A DNA stretch of 41,413 bases, from contig JANQQS010000129.1 in assembly GCA_028284955.1 (NCBI GenBank), positions 1 through 41,413 on the forward strand. Reading direction: 5' to 3'. Position numbers and translations under genes: made by a program. This DNA is from Myxococcota bacterium (lineage in GTDB: Bacteria > Myxococcota_A > Polyangia > Polyangiales > Houyiibacteriaceae). Shown here one piece after another: positions 1 through 9,094 of this stretch (positions are counted from its first letter, which is position 1; every line of letters begins with the position of its first letter). A model generated the notes under the pieces. The model was given only the letters and a program-made list of their open reading frames with translations. It did not search any database and had not been told where the DNA came from.

Positions 1-3000
1 TAGCTGCACCACGCCGACTTTGGCGCCTCCGTCGATGCGGATGGGGCGAACGACTTGTGCGATTTGGCCGTTGACGTCTTCGGCTTCGAGGCGCAGCAGA
101 TAGGTGCCGTTTTGCTGTTGGGTGGTGTCGATTTGGCCGAGTACATCATCGGCGATGGGCTCGGTGCCTTCGGCGATGTCGACAAATTCAGGGTCGCCTA
201 CGCGTTTGAGTGCGAGCGTGTAACGCAGAAGGTTGTCGTCCGTGGCGGAACCGATGGCGTCGTGCAGGTAGGTGAGCTCCTCGTCTTCGACCGGAGATGT
301 GAGGGCGACCACGGGGGGCATGTTGTCGAGCGCATCAAAGACACCGAGGTTGATCGCGGCGGTGGCGACGTTGCCTTGGGTGTCGGTCGCGGTGGCGACG
401 GCGGGGTGAATGCCGGGGTCGAGGGTGGTGAAGGTGGCCATCAAGTTCATGTCGATGGGGACCGGCAGTCCATCGATGGTCAGCTCGAGGTTTGCGAGGC
501 CGCTCTCGTCCATTGCCGTTAGGGTGAGCGTGGTGGTGTCGCCGGCTGCAAAGCGCTGGGGGTCGGCCTCGAGGGTGACGAGCGGTGCGATGGTGTCTGC
601 GTCGACCTGCACCGTGAACTCCTGGCGGTCGGTTTCTCCGGCGGCGTCGGTCGCGACAACCACCACGCGCTGGGGCCCAAGCTGGGCGAGGGTGGGTGTC
701 CACGCGATCGCGCCCGTCGATGCTCCGATGGTCATGCCGGTGGGCGCGATTTCGAGCGCGAAGGTGATCGTGTCGCCCGGGTCGGGGTCGGCCGCGGTGA
801 CGGGATAGGCGTAGGGCAGGGCGGCGAGGGTGCGCAGTACGGGCGTCGAGTCGATGCGGGGCGGGTCGTTGATGTTTTGGACGGTGATGTCAAACGTCTG
901 GGTGCCGATTCCGCCGGCCGAATCGATCGCCTCGACGGTGACCGCGTTGGATGCGAGCACGCCCCCATCGCCCAGGACTCCGTCGCCCGGAGTCCACGTG
1001 ATGAGGCCTGTGGCGGGATCGATCTGCATGCCGCTCGGAGCCATCGACAGGGCATAGGTGATGACGTCGGCGGGCTCGATATCGATCGCGTCGACGTCGT
1101 AGGTGTAAAGCGTGTCTTCGGTGGCCGCGGTGATCGGGGCGCTTACGATTTCGGGCGCGTCGTTGACGGGGTTGACGATGAGCGAAAAGGTTGCGGGTGC
1201 AGAAAAGACCTGGCCATCGAATACGCGGTAGGTAAACGAATCGTTTCCGTTTGCGTTCGGGTCGGGGGTGTAAGTTCGGCCTTGGCCGCTGCCCGTGAGC
1301 GTGCCGAACGATGGGTCGCTGAGCACTTCGTAGGTAAGCGCGTCGCCGTTCGCGTCGAAACCCACCATGAGCAGAGGAGCAGGCTGGTCTTCGTTTAGGC
1401 CCACGCTCTGATCGAAGGCCGCCGGCGCGACGTTGACGGGATCTTGGGGTTCGAAGTTGAGGTCTTCGTCGACCAAGCCGTCGCCGTCGTCGTCGAGGCC
1501 GTTGGGCGCTTCTTCGTCGACGCGGCCGTCGCAGTCGTTGTCGATGCCGTCGCCTCGCGCGGTGCTGCTCGGCGCGCAGCCGTCGGCCAACGGAACGAGC
1601 CGGGTTTGTCCGGGGTAGCCGTAGGAATCGTCGTCTTGCCAGCCGTAGACGTAGACGCCAAAGGGCACCACGGCGGAAACGTGCCGTACCAGGTGGGAGC
1701 CTGCGCTTACCGACACCTGTGCGGCGGCATATCCGCTGCTTCCGATCGGCACGAAGGGCGCGGCGATCGGATCTCCATCGATGCGCATGCCGCCGGCCTC
1801 GGCTGCGTCGACGACGATGTTGAGATAGTTGTCGAACGCGCGTACTTCGTCGGGCACGGTGTGCACCGAGAAATCGGAGCCAAACTGTTCGGTCGGCACG
1901 ACCAGGCTCATGAAGGGGTCGGCGAAGTCGACGTCGTCTGCGTCGGTGCTTTTGGCGTACTGCACCACCATGGCAGGCGCGGAGGTCTCGATCAGCGCGT
2001 ACTCTTCAGAAGTGTTTCCTCCGGTCGAGGTGCTCTCGAGATCAAACTCCTCCCATTGTCCGGCGCTCAGTACAGTGGCCGGCGCCCCGTTGATGGTTAC
2101 TTCGGTGTTGTCTTCGGCCGCAAATACGCGCAGCAAGTAGCCCGAGGTGCGGGTGGCGAAGGGTGCGGCCAGGAAATGCTGGCCCCAGGTGTCGATGGGC
2201 GGAATCTGCTCCACCAGGTGGTCGCAGGCTTGCACGCTGGCCGGGACAAACGCGCATTCGTGACCCCCGAATACCGCGACCGGTCGCGTCGACGTGACCC
2301 GCGTGCCGCTGACGTCTTTGATGCCCGGCCCGGTGTCCGAGGCGCGGAATTGCGCGGCCTGGTCTTGCTGCAGGGTGAAGGTGAAGGGCGCGCCGGCTGG
2401 AATATCCACATTGCCGCTCAGCGGTCCGCCTTGGAGGGCGACGGTGGGCACGAGGGTGATTTCGGTGTCGTTTTGTGGCGCGGTGACCGAAAACTGGCTT
2501 TCGCTGAGCGGCACGTTCGAGCCAAATGCGGCGACGATATAGTCTTGGCTCAATACGTCGGTGGGCAGCGCCAGAAACGCGTCGGTGACGGTGGTGCGGA
2601 AGTTGAGGCCCTGCACACAGACCTCTTCGGGCGCCTGAATGCGAATCACCTTTTGGCTCGCCGCGGCAAAGGTTTCGATGCGCGCGTCCATCGGCAGCTC
2701 GAACGGCATCACTTCGCCGGGAATCACTTCGACCGCAGCGTCTACGCCAAGCGCGGAGGAGCGCACGTTGACCATCATGTTGTGCTCGGCCGCCAAAAAG
2801 AGCCAGAGCGCGCTTTCCGCTTCTGAGGGCGCGCCATTGGTGCGATGAAAGACCACGACGTAGTCGGTGCCGCAGTGGTCGGGGCCCTGCGGGCGAATCG
2901 TGTCGGGAAACACGCGCGAAGCGCTCGCTTGGGTATAGAGCGCGTCTCCCATAAACTCGGCCACTACGGTGGCAGGCTCGCCGGCGGGAACATCGAGCAT

Positions 3001-6000
3001 GGCGGTGGCGCGCCCGTTCGCATCGGTCACCGCGGTGATGGCTTGGTCGGCGAGCTGAAATGTGATGGTGCGTCCGCTGAGTACTTGACCGTCCACACGA
3101 TCGGCCAACGTGGCGGCCACTTCTTGGCTGCCGCCCGCGTCGCTTCGAGGCTCAAGCGCAAGCGCGCTTTCTCGCGGCACGACGGTGACGCGGAACGAAT
3201 CGCGATCGCTGCCGCCGGCGCCATCGATGGCCGTGACCCGGGCTTCGTAGACGCCGGGTAGCGCGTACACATGCGTCACCGCCACGTTGGCGGCGGTGCA
3301 CGGTGGGTCGATGGTCAAGGTTTCTCCGTCACCGAAGTCCCACTCGCAGCGGAGGGTTTGGTTGTCTTCAGTGGTGGCGTCGCGTACCTCGGGCGTATCG
3401 GAGAGCGTCCATGGAGCGCCCCACACAACCGTTTGGTCGTTGCCAACCTCAATGAAAGGCGAAAGGTTTCCGATCGGAACTTGTTTGACCACGCTTCCGG
3501 TGAGCAACCGGCTATCGGTGACGGTGAGCTGAATCGGAACAAGGCCGGAGACCGGCGACGTGTAGGTATAGCTGCCGCCGCCGGGGGTCGTGCGCGTAAG
3601 GCCCGCGCGAGAGTCTTCGATGGGATTCCAGAGGGCTTCGAGAATCGCCGCGTCCCCGGCGGAAACGTCGGTCAAAGTGACGGTTTGTCCTTGGTCCGGA
3701 GCGCTGGGCGCGATCGTGAAGTTGGCGGTCGGCGGTCCGTACGCGAGGTAGGGCATGACTGCTTCGTCGCTCAATCCTGAGGCGTCGGTCACGGTGAGGC
3801 GTACGAGATAGCTACCGGGGCCCGCGAAGGTGTGCACCGGGTGGGTATCGAGGGATGCGCTTCCGTCGCCGAAATCCCAAGCCGTTTGCACGATTTCTGA
3901 GCTTCCCGCGAGCGACCGATTGTCGAATGGCACCGTCAGGCCCCCGAGCTCCGGCGAGAGCGCGCGAACGTCGCATATTTCGACGGTGCTCGCGCCGTAG
4001 TTGTCGATGACACGCAGTTGCACAACACGCGCAGGCACGGGATCGAAGAAAAACCAGTGCAGGCCCGCAGTTGGGGGCAAGGTGCCCGCGAAGGCGACCG
4101 TGAAATCGTCGGCCTCACCGGTGATGGAGGTGCGCACTTCAAAGTTCCGCAGCCCCTGGGTGCTGCCCGCTTTGGCCCGCAGGCGTACGCGGTCGATCGC
4201 TTCGATTCCGTCGCCGGCGAGATCCACGGTGATGGTTGCCCCCGCTACGTCGCCGCTTTGGCTGAACCAGCAGGTGCTGATCGAGCGGTCGATGGCGCCC
4301 GAGGCGAAACCGGCGTTCGACGATGCCGTGGCCGTCGCCCCGCCCTCGGCCAAGGACACGGTGCCCCCTTCGCGATCCCGAGCAAATACCGCAAACGCGT
4401 CGACGTCGGTGCGAATGGGCGAGCCCCAGTTGTCGACGACGCGCAGTTTGAGGAACCGCGCTGCGGTAGGCTCGAAAGAGAACGTTTGCAGATCGTTTGT
4501 TTGCGGGATTTCGCCCGAGGCCACGACCGCGAAATCCGCATCGGCGTCGGTTTGCGTGGAGGCCGAGAGCTCGAAGTTGCGGACGCCCGAAGTGAGCACC
4601 GAGCCGAGCAACTGCGCGCGGTCGACGACGTGTGCGTCGGGGCCGGGAAGGTTCAGCACGAGCTCGCCGCTCGAGGTGGTGAGTCGCCAAAAGATGCCTG
4701 CTTCTCGTTGCGTCGGCGTGCCGCTGGTCGCGCGAACAGCGGTCGCGCCCAAGTCGAGGCGGGTCACATCATTGCCTTGCGGAACAAAGAATGCGGCTGC
4801 CGGGCCGACCGGCGTGCACGGAGCGTCGGGCGGGGGCGGGCTGAGCACGCACACGCCCGCGCCGTCGCATAGGCCGAGGCCATTGCAGGGGTCGCCATCG
4901 TCACACAGCACGCCGGCAAGCGCAGGTTCGTGCACTACTGCGCCTGATGCGTCGCAAAGATCCACCGTGCACGGGTTTCCATCGTCGACGTCGAGCGGAG
5001 TGCCGGGCTGGCAGACGCCAGCCGCGTCGCACGTCTCGTTGCCGTTGCAAGGGTCGCCATCCGCGCACGATGTGCCCTCCGCGACTGGCGTATGAGTCAC
5101 GCCCAGGGCCGGGTCGCATGCGTCGATGGTGCAGAGGTTTCCGTCGTCGACCTCGAGCGGCGTGCCCATTACGCACGTGCCTGCAGCGCAGGTTTCCGCG
5201 CCGTTGCAGGCGTCCGCGTCGTCACACTCGGTGCTGACCTGAACGCCCGCGTCGCACGAGAGCGTTTGTGTGCCGGCGCACGTGGGCGCGAAATCTTCGT
5301 CGGTCGCGCCATCACAGTCGTCGTCTACCCCGTCGCACGATGCGTCGTCTGATGCGGGCGCGCCCGGGGAGCAAGAATCCACCACTGCGCCGGCGACGCA
5401 CGCGGTGGCGCCCGACATGACGCAGGCGCCGAGCCCGCAGCTCGTGGGAGAGCTGACGAAGCCTTCATCCGCCAGGCCATCGCAATCATCATCGAGCCCA
5501 TTGCACATGCTGTCGTCGCCCGACGGAGCGCCTGGCATGCAACTGTCGACCACCACGCCCGCGATGCATGTGGTGGCTCCCATCGCCTGGCATACGCCGA
5601 GCCCGCAGCTGGTTGGCGCGCCGACAAAATCTTCATCGGCCAGGCCGTCGCAATCGTCGTCGATGGCGTTGCACAAAGCGTCGTTTGGCGCGGGCGTACC
5701 GGGCGTGCAGTCGTTCACCACAGCGCCGCGCACGCAGGCCACGATGCCGGTGCTGGCGCACGCTCCGACCCCGCAGCTCACGGTGTCGGTCACAAATGCT
5801 TCGTCGATCGATCCATCGCAATCGTTGTCGACGCCGTCGCATACCGAGTCATCGCCGGTTGGCGCGCCAGGTGCGCAGCTATCGACCACGCTTCCATTTG
5901 CGCAGGCGGTTGCGCCCGATGCGGCGCATGCGCCCATGCCACAGGTGGTTGGCATCGATGCGAACGCGTCATCGACGACTCCGCTGCAGTCGTTGTCCAG

Positions 6001-7875
6001 GCCGTCGCAGGTGCTGTCGTCGCCGGTTGGCGCCCCGGGCGTGCAGCTATCGACTACGCTTCCGTCTACGCAGCTCGCTTGGCCGGTTGCCGCGCATACA
6101 CCGACTCCGCAGGTTGTGTCTCCGGGCGAAAAGTCGTCGTCGACGGTGCCGTCGCAATCGTCGTCGAGACCATTGCAATCTGAGTCGTCCCCCGTGGGGT
6201 CTGCGGGCAGGCACGAGTCTTCTACAGTGCCGTCCACGCATTCGGTTGCCACCGACGAAACACAGACCCCGAGGCCGCACGACGTCGATTCGGGAGCAAA
6301 GTCTTCATCGGTGGCTCCGTCGCAATCATCGTCGATGTTGTCGCAGGTCGTGTCGGGCTCGCCGGTGGCGCAATCTGGGTCATCGCAGTCGACGAGCGAA
6401 TCGCCATCGTCATCCACGCCGTTGTCGCATTGTTCGACGCCGCTATCGCAATGGCCGTCGGGAATGCACATCTCCGCCAAACAGCTGTTTCCCGCCGGGC
6501 AGTCGCCTGCGCCGCCGCCCACGCGCAATGCTGCGATGGCGCCTGATTTTGAAAGCTCGAAGGTCAGCTCCACCGTGCGGAGGCAATCGAGCGAAAGGGA
6601 TTGATAGGAGTTTTCGCCGAGGTTTGGGGCGACCACGACTTTGCGCTGTCCCGCCGCGTCGACGCAGGTGACGGGAGAATCTCGACTGATGTCGAGCAAC
6701 TCAATGGCGTCGATGTCTACTGGCTCGGCAAAATGAAACCGAAACCAACCGCCGGAACGCGCATCGTCGGGGTTATCGACCAGGCCATCGCGATTCTTGT
6801 CTTTGACGTTCTCCGCAAGAATCAGCACGTTTCCGCGGGAGCGATCGTTTTGCCCGGTGGCGCCCGCTTGACCCCCCTGGCCTCGGCCTGGGCCGCCAAA
6901 GTCTTTGTTCGGCGTGCCGAGGTCGAAATCGCCGCCTGATGGATGTTCACTGTCGAAGAGCACGCAGGCATCGGGAAACTTCCGATCCCGCGTTTCGCAT
7001 TCGACCGTCACACCGAGCGCGTCCAACCATTCGTGTTCGACAATCGTTCCCGCGGCCAGCGTTCCCGCGGCCAGCGTTCCCGCGGCCAGCGTGTGTCCAT
7101 CGGAGTCTCGATCGAAATCGATGTTCCGTTCGGAGCATTCTGGGACCGAAGGCAGCTCGCATCCCGCAAAGTCGCAGGCGTCTTGCCCCAGCCCTCCATA
7201 GATCACGCTTTTCTTGTTGCCCTTGCTGCTTTTGTAGTTCGGGTGGGCGACTTTGGCGGAGATGAAATCGTCGCCAGGGCCGCCCTGCGCGCGCACTGGA
7301 GCCCGGCCGGCCTGCAGCACATCGTTGCCCTCACCGCCTTCAAGGATATCTTTGCCGTTCCCGCCGTCGAGCAGGTCGCAGCCCGGTCCGCCAAACAGCC
7401 GGTCTTTGCCGTTTCCGCCGAGCAGGGTGTCATCGCCCATTTCGCCATAGAGCCGGTCTTTGCCGTTTCCCCCGGTGATCGTGTCGCTTCCATCACCTCC
7501 TAGGACGACATCGTTTCCTTGCTTGGCGTCGATGACGTCGTCGCCTCCAAGACCGAAGATGCAATCTGCACGGCGCGTGCCCACGAGCACGTCGTTCCGC
7601 TCGGTGCCTACGATGATGTTGGCCCCTTTGGGGCACTGCGATGCGAACGGGATCCCAGAGTCCGCGGCGCCAGACGGGTTGGCCGCCGCATCATCTTGAG
7701 AAAGCGACTGCACCGATGCTCCGACGCCCGCCGCGGCATCCTCGCTAGAGGCTGGGTTTGATGCGCAGGAGAGGCATCCTAGCAAGCAGAAGAGCAAGCC
7801 CCATCGGCGCGCTCGCCATAGCGCGCGGGTTGTCCGCCCTTCGCGGATCGCCATGCGCCAGAAACCGCCTCGCAT
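1..7875 (-). CDS. Giant mosaic surface lipoprotein (C-terminus outside window)
   Basis: The minus strand is open without a stop from an ATG at 7875 to the left edge (2625 codons visible), and the ATG has a strong GAGGAGG site 5' of it. The N-terminus has a basic stretch, a hydrophobic segment and a lipobox LLGC (Cys34), so it is probably exported and lipid-anchored. Modules in order, with approximate residues: RTX-type GGxGxD repeats 83-180; LAAGT repeats 262-277; seven MopE-like repeats with DDDCDG and paired Cys 510-860; three Cys-rich DPCNG...GNPCTVD units 865-1010; two discoidin/F5-8C-like modules 1030-1300; PKD domains (WDFGDG) near 1330, 1380 and 1510; an Ig-like unit near 1610; an IgGFc-binding-type region 1665-2090 (starts DYVVVFHRTNG); another DNDCDG Ca-binding motif near 2110; cadherin/He_PIG-like repeats 2150-2620. 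Such a mosaic suggests a Ca-dependent adhesin or surface matrix protein. Module names are from motif recognition; the function is inferred. Confidence 0.9.
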   Translation of the reverse strand, partial: MRGGFWRMAIREGRTTRALWRARRWGLLFCLLGCLSCASNPASSEDAAAGVGASVQSLSQDDAAANPSGAADSGIPFASQCPKGANIIVGTERNDVLVGTRRADCIFGLGGDDVIDAKQGNDVVLGGDGSDTITGGNGKDRLYGEMGDDTLLGGNGKDRLFGGPGCDLLDGGNGKDILEGGEGNDVLQAGRAPVRAQGGPGDDFISAKVAHPNYKSSKGNKKSVIYGGLGQDACDFAGCELPSVPECSERNIDFDRDSDGHTLAAGTLAAGTLAAGTIVEHEWLDALGVTVECETRDRKFPDACVLFDSEHPSGGDFDLGTPNKDFGGPGRGQGGQAGATGQNDRSRGNVLILAENVKDKNRDGLVDNPDDARSGGWFRFHFAEPVDIDAIELLDISRDSPVTCVDAAGQRKVVVAPNLGENSYQSLSLDCLRTVELTFELSKSGAIAALRVGGGAGDCPAGNSCLAEMCIPDGHCDSGVEQCDNGVDDDGDSLVDCDDPDCATGEPDTTCDNIDDDCDGATDEDFAPESTSCGLGVCVSSVATECVDGTVEDSCLPADPTGDDSDCNGLDDDCDGTVDDDFSPGDTTCGVGVCAATGQASCVDGSVVDSCTPGAPTGDDSTCDGLDNDCSGVVDDAFASMPTTCGMGACAASGATACANGSVVDSCAPGAPTGDDSVCDGVDNDCDGSIDEAFVTDTVSCGVGACASTGIVACVRGAVVNDCTPGTPAPNDALCNAIDDDCDGLADEDFVGAPTSCGLGVCQAMGATTCIAGVVVDSCMPGAPSGDDSMCNGLDDDCDGLADEGFVSSPTSCGLGACVMSGATACVAGAVVDSCSPGAPASDDASCDGVDDDCDGATDEDFAPTCAGTQTLSCDAGVQVSTECDDADACNGAETCAAGTCVMGTPLEVDDGNLCTIDACDPALGVTHTPVAEGTSCADGDPCNGNETCDAAGVCQPGTPLDVDDGNPCTVDLCDASGAVVHEPALAGVLCDDGDPCNGLGLCDGAGVCVLSPPPPDAPCTPVGPAAAFFVPQGNDVTRLDLGATAVRATSGTPTQREAGIFWRLTTSSGELVLNLPGPDAHVVDRAQLLGSVLTSGVRNFELSASTQTDADADFAVVASGEIPQTNDLQTFSFEPTAARFLKLRVVDNWGSPIRTDVDAFAVFARDREGGTVSLAEGGATATASSNAGFASGAIDRSISTCWFSQSGDVAGATITVDLAGDGIEAIDRVRLRAKAGSTQGLRNFEVRTSITGEADDFTVAFAGTLPPTAGLHWFFFDPVPARVVQLRVIDNYGASTVEICDVRALSPELGGLTVPFDNRSLAGSSEIVQTAWDFGDGSASLDTHPVHTFAGPGSYLVRLTVTDASGLSDEAVMPYLAYGPPTANFTIAPSAPDQGQTVTLTDVSAGDAAILEALWNPIEDSRAGLTRTTPGGGSYTYTSPVSGLVPIQLTVTDSRLLTGSVVKQVPIGNLSPFIEVGNDQTVVWGAPWTLSDTPEVRDATTEDNQTLRCEWDFGDGETLTIDPPCTAANVAVTHVYALPGVYEARVTAIDGAGGSDRDSFRVTVVPRESALALEPRSDAGGSQEVAATLADRVDGQVLSGRTITFQLADQAITAVTDANGRATAMLDVPAGEPATVVAEFMGDALYTQASASRVFPDTIRPQGPDHCGTDYVVVFHRTNGAPSEAESALWLFLAAEHNMMVNVRSSALGVDAAVEVIPGEVMPFELPMDARIETFAAASQKVIRIQAPEEVCVQGLNFRTTVTDAFLALPTDVLSQDYIVAAFGSNVPLSESQFSVTAPQNDTEITLVPTVALQGGPLSGNVDIPAGAPFTFTLQQDQAAQFRASDTGPGIKDVSGTRVTSTRPVAVFGGHECAFVPASVQACDHLVEQIPPIDTWGQHFLAAPFATRTSGYLLRVFAAEDNTEVTINGAPATVLSAGQWEEFDLESTSTGGNTSEEYALIETSAPAMVVQYAKSTDADDVDFADPFMSLVVPTEQFGSDFSVHTVPDEVRAFDNYLNIVVDAAEAGGMRIDGDPIAAPFVPIGSSGYAAAQVSVSAGSHLVRHVSAVVPFGVYVYGWQDDDSYGYPGQTRLVPLADGCAPSSTARGDGIDNDCDGRVDEEAPNGLDDDGDGLVDEDLNFEPQDPVNVAPAAFDQSVGLNEDQPAPLLMVGFDANGDALTYEVLSDPSFGTLTGSGQGRTYTPDPNANGNDSFTYRVFDGQVFSAPATFSLIVNPVNDAPEIVSAPITAATEDTLYTYDVDAIDIEPADVITYALSMAPSGMQIDPATGLITWTPGDGVLGDGGVLASNAVTVEAIDSAGGIGTQTFDITVQNINDPPRIDSTPVLRTLAALPYAYPVTAADPDPGDTITFALEIAPTGMTIGASTGAIAWTPTLAQLGPQRVVVVATDAAGETDRQEFTVQVDADTIAPLVTLEADPQRFAAGDTTTLTLTAMDESGLANLELTIDGLPVPIDMNLMATFTTLDPGIHPAVATATDTQGNVATAAINLGVFDALDNMPPVVALTSPVEDEELTYLHDAIGSATDDNLLRYTLALKRVGDPEFVDIAEGTEPIADDVLGQIDTTQQQNGTYLLRLEAEDVNGQIAQVVRPIRIDGGAKVGVVQL
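5295..6345 (-). repeat. Seven ~165-bp MopE-like coding repeats
   Basis: Inside the giant lipoprotein, a unit of about 54-56 codons occurs seven times. Each carries a Ca-binding-like DDDCDGxxDE core, then SCGxGxC, then a CVxGxVVDSC segment and a PGAP-type linker with an Asp pair. The cores lie near 6317, 6150, 5985, 5818, 5650, 5485 and 5313. The third core is altered (NDCSG). Similarity at DNA level suggests amplification by unequal recombination. Confidence 0.85.
7045..7092 (-). repeat. 15-bp tandem repeat, three copies, in frame
   Basis: Three perfect copies of cgttcccgcggccag (7045-7059, 7060-7074, 7075-7089) encode Leu-Ala-Ala-Gly-Thr units on the minus strand. Identity at every base, including third positions, points to recent slippage expansion. 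The unit length keeps the reading frame. Confidence 0.9.
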
Positions 7876-8143
7876 TGTGCCTCCTCACGCCCTGGTCGGC
7901 GCGTGGCCGGCGAGGACAGCTCGCGTACTCCAGAAGTGCGATCGAAAAATTTCTTTATCAGCACATGTAACTTTTCTGCATGAGTGTGTACACGACAATT
8001 TGAGATCGGGTTCAAAAAACCACCTCAGGGGTGACATTCTTGTGGCTGCAGCGAGGCGATAAGGTGCTCTACATCACCAATCGCCATTCACCGATATTCG
8101 TGGCCGGGAGCTCGGCTGCCCAATCCGTGTTAGGTCGCTCGGC
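7876..8143. other. Divergent intergenic region, giant lipoprotein / rnhA
   Basis: 268 bp between two divergent genes. The part from about 7940 to 8030 is clearly richer in A and T than its surroundings and contains the palindrome gtgtacac (about 7986-7993). It probably holds the promoters of both genes, but I could not find a convincing -35/-10 pair. The leader of the giant gene ends with GAGGAGG before its ATG. Confidence 0.5.
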
Positions 8144-8596
8144 ATGCCGAATGCGCCAACGAAGCCTACGTCCGACGAAGTCATCGCCTACACCGACGGA
8201 GCGTGTAGCGGCAATCCCGGTCCTGCGGGGCTTGGGGTCGTAATGATGTGGGACGATGTTCGGCAGGAGCTGTCGGAGTTTTTGGGGCACGGCACGAACA
8301 ATATTGCTGAGCTCACCGCGGTGCTGCGGGCGGCGGAGGCGGCGCCGGATCGCACGCGGCCGCTGCAGATTTATACGGACTCAAACTACGCAATTGGGAT
8401 TCTCACGAAAGGGTGGCGGGCCAAAGCCAATCAGGAGTTGGTGGCGCGCATCAAAAAAGAGCTCGCGACGTTCGATTCGATCAGGCTGATTCATGTACGC
8501 GGTCATGCACAGATTCCGCTGAACGAACGAGCCGACGAGCTCGCTGTGCAAGCGACTGGTCAGCAGGCGTCGACGGGGTGGGTCAAGCTCAGTTGA
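8144..8596 (+). CDS. rnhA: Ribonuclease HI
   Basis: 150-aa RNase HI, which cuts the RNA strand of RNA-DNA hybrids (R-loops, primers) in the cytoplasm with two metal ions. Its length is typical of the family. The opening motif YTDGACSGNPGPAG is diagnostic. The four acidic catalytic residues are D18, E56 (NNIAELTA), D79 (YTDSN) and D131 (NERADELA), and the conserved loop His is H121 (HVRGHAQ). It stands alone, divergent from the giant lipoprotein gene and convergent with lipB. The ATG at 8144 has no obvious Shine-Dalgarno site. The TGA stop at 8594-8596 is followed in the same frame by 63 more open codons of acidic repeat (see next entry). Confidence 0.96.
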   Translation: MPNAPTKPTSDEVIAYTDGACSGNPGPAGLGVVMMWDDVRQELSEFLGHGTNNIAELTAVLRAAEAAPDRTRPLQIYTDSNYAIGILTKGWRAKANQELVARIKKELATFDSIRLIHVRGHAQIPLNERADELAVQATGQQASTGWVKLS

Positions 8597-8788
8597 GCTG
8601 AACCGGATACCGACGCCGACGCAGAATCAGGCACCGAACCTGACGCCGACGCTGAACCTGATGCCGATACCGAATCCGACGCTGCACCTGAGCCCGAACC
8701 AGGCACGGATGCCGATGCCGATGCTGTCCCCAAACCTGCACCGGACCCCGGTCGTTCGTCACTGACGCCGGCGTCGGAGTCTACATAG
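8597..8788 (+). other. In-frame acidic extension after the rnhA stop
   Basis: After the rnhA TGA the same frame stays open for 63 codons to a TAG at 8786-8788. It encodes a strongly acidic Asp/Glu/Ala/Pro repeat (for example EPDTDADAESGTEPDADAEP). It could be a tail lost through a nonsense mutation, a read-through extension, or a chance open frame in repeat DNA. No start codon with a ribosome binding site was seen that would express it separately. Confidence 0.35.
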
Positions 8789-9094
8789 TTTGCATCGGGT
8801 ACTGAGCTGGGGTCGGCATTCGCGTCAGGTTCCGTATCGGCGTCGGCACCAGGTTCGGCGTCAGGACCAGGCTCGGCGTCAGGACCAGGCTCGGCGTCGG
8901 CATCAGCATCAGCGTCTGATTCGGGTTCAGCGTCGGCATCAGGTTCGGGTTCCGCATCGGGATCGGAACCGGGTTCGGCGTCGGGACCGGGTTCGGCGTC
9001 GGGACCGGGTTCGGCGTCGGGACCAGGTTCGGCGTCTGATTCGGCGTCCGCCTTCGTCCGCCTCCGACACTGAATCTGTATTCTACAAGCCTTG
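8597..9094. repeat. Low-complexity acidic-codon repeat DNA between convergent genes
   Basis: About 500 bp between the stops of rnhA and lipB consist mostly of GCCGAC/GAACCT-type hexamers and a roughly 15-bp unit. In the left part (8600-8725) the Asp-Ala-Glu-Pro codons read on the plus strand. In the right part (about 8790-9047) the same kind of sequence is inverted and reads DAEPGPDAEPG on the minus strand, in a frame open from at least 9123 to 8560. The halves therefore form a large imperfect inverted repeat. No start codon with a ribosome binding site supports a separate gene. Confidence 0.8.

Noticed and set aside
1444-2826. Long plus-strand open frame of 460 codons
   Set aside because: It is antisense to the giant lipoprotein, whose minus-strand frame is continuous and full of recognisable domains; the plus product has no coherent motif.
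5270-6604. Plus-strand frame rich in Ser/Thr/Pro (444 codons)
   Set aside because: It mirrors the MopE-like repeats on the minus strand; its repetitiveness is inherited from them.
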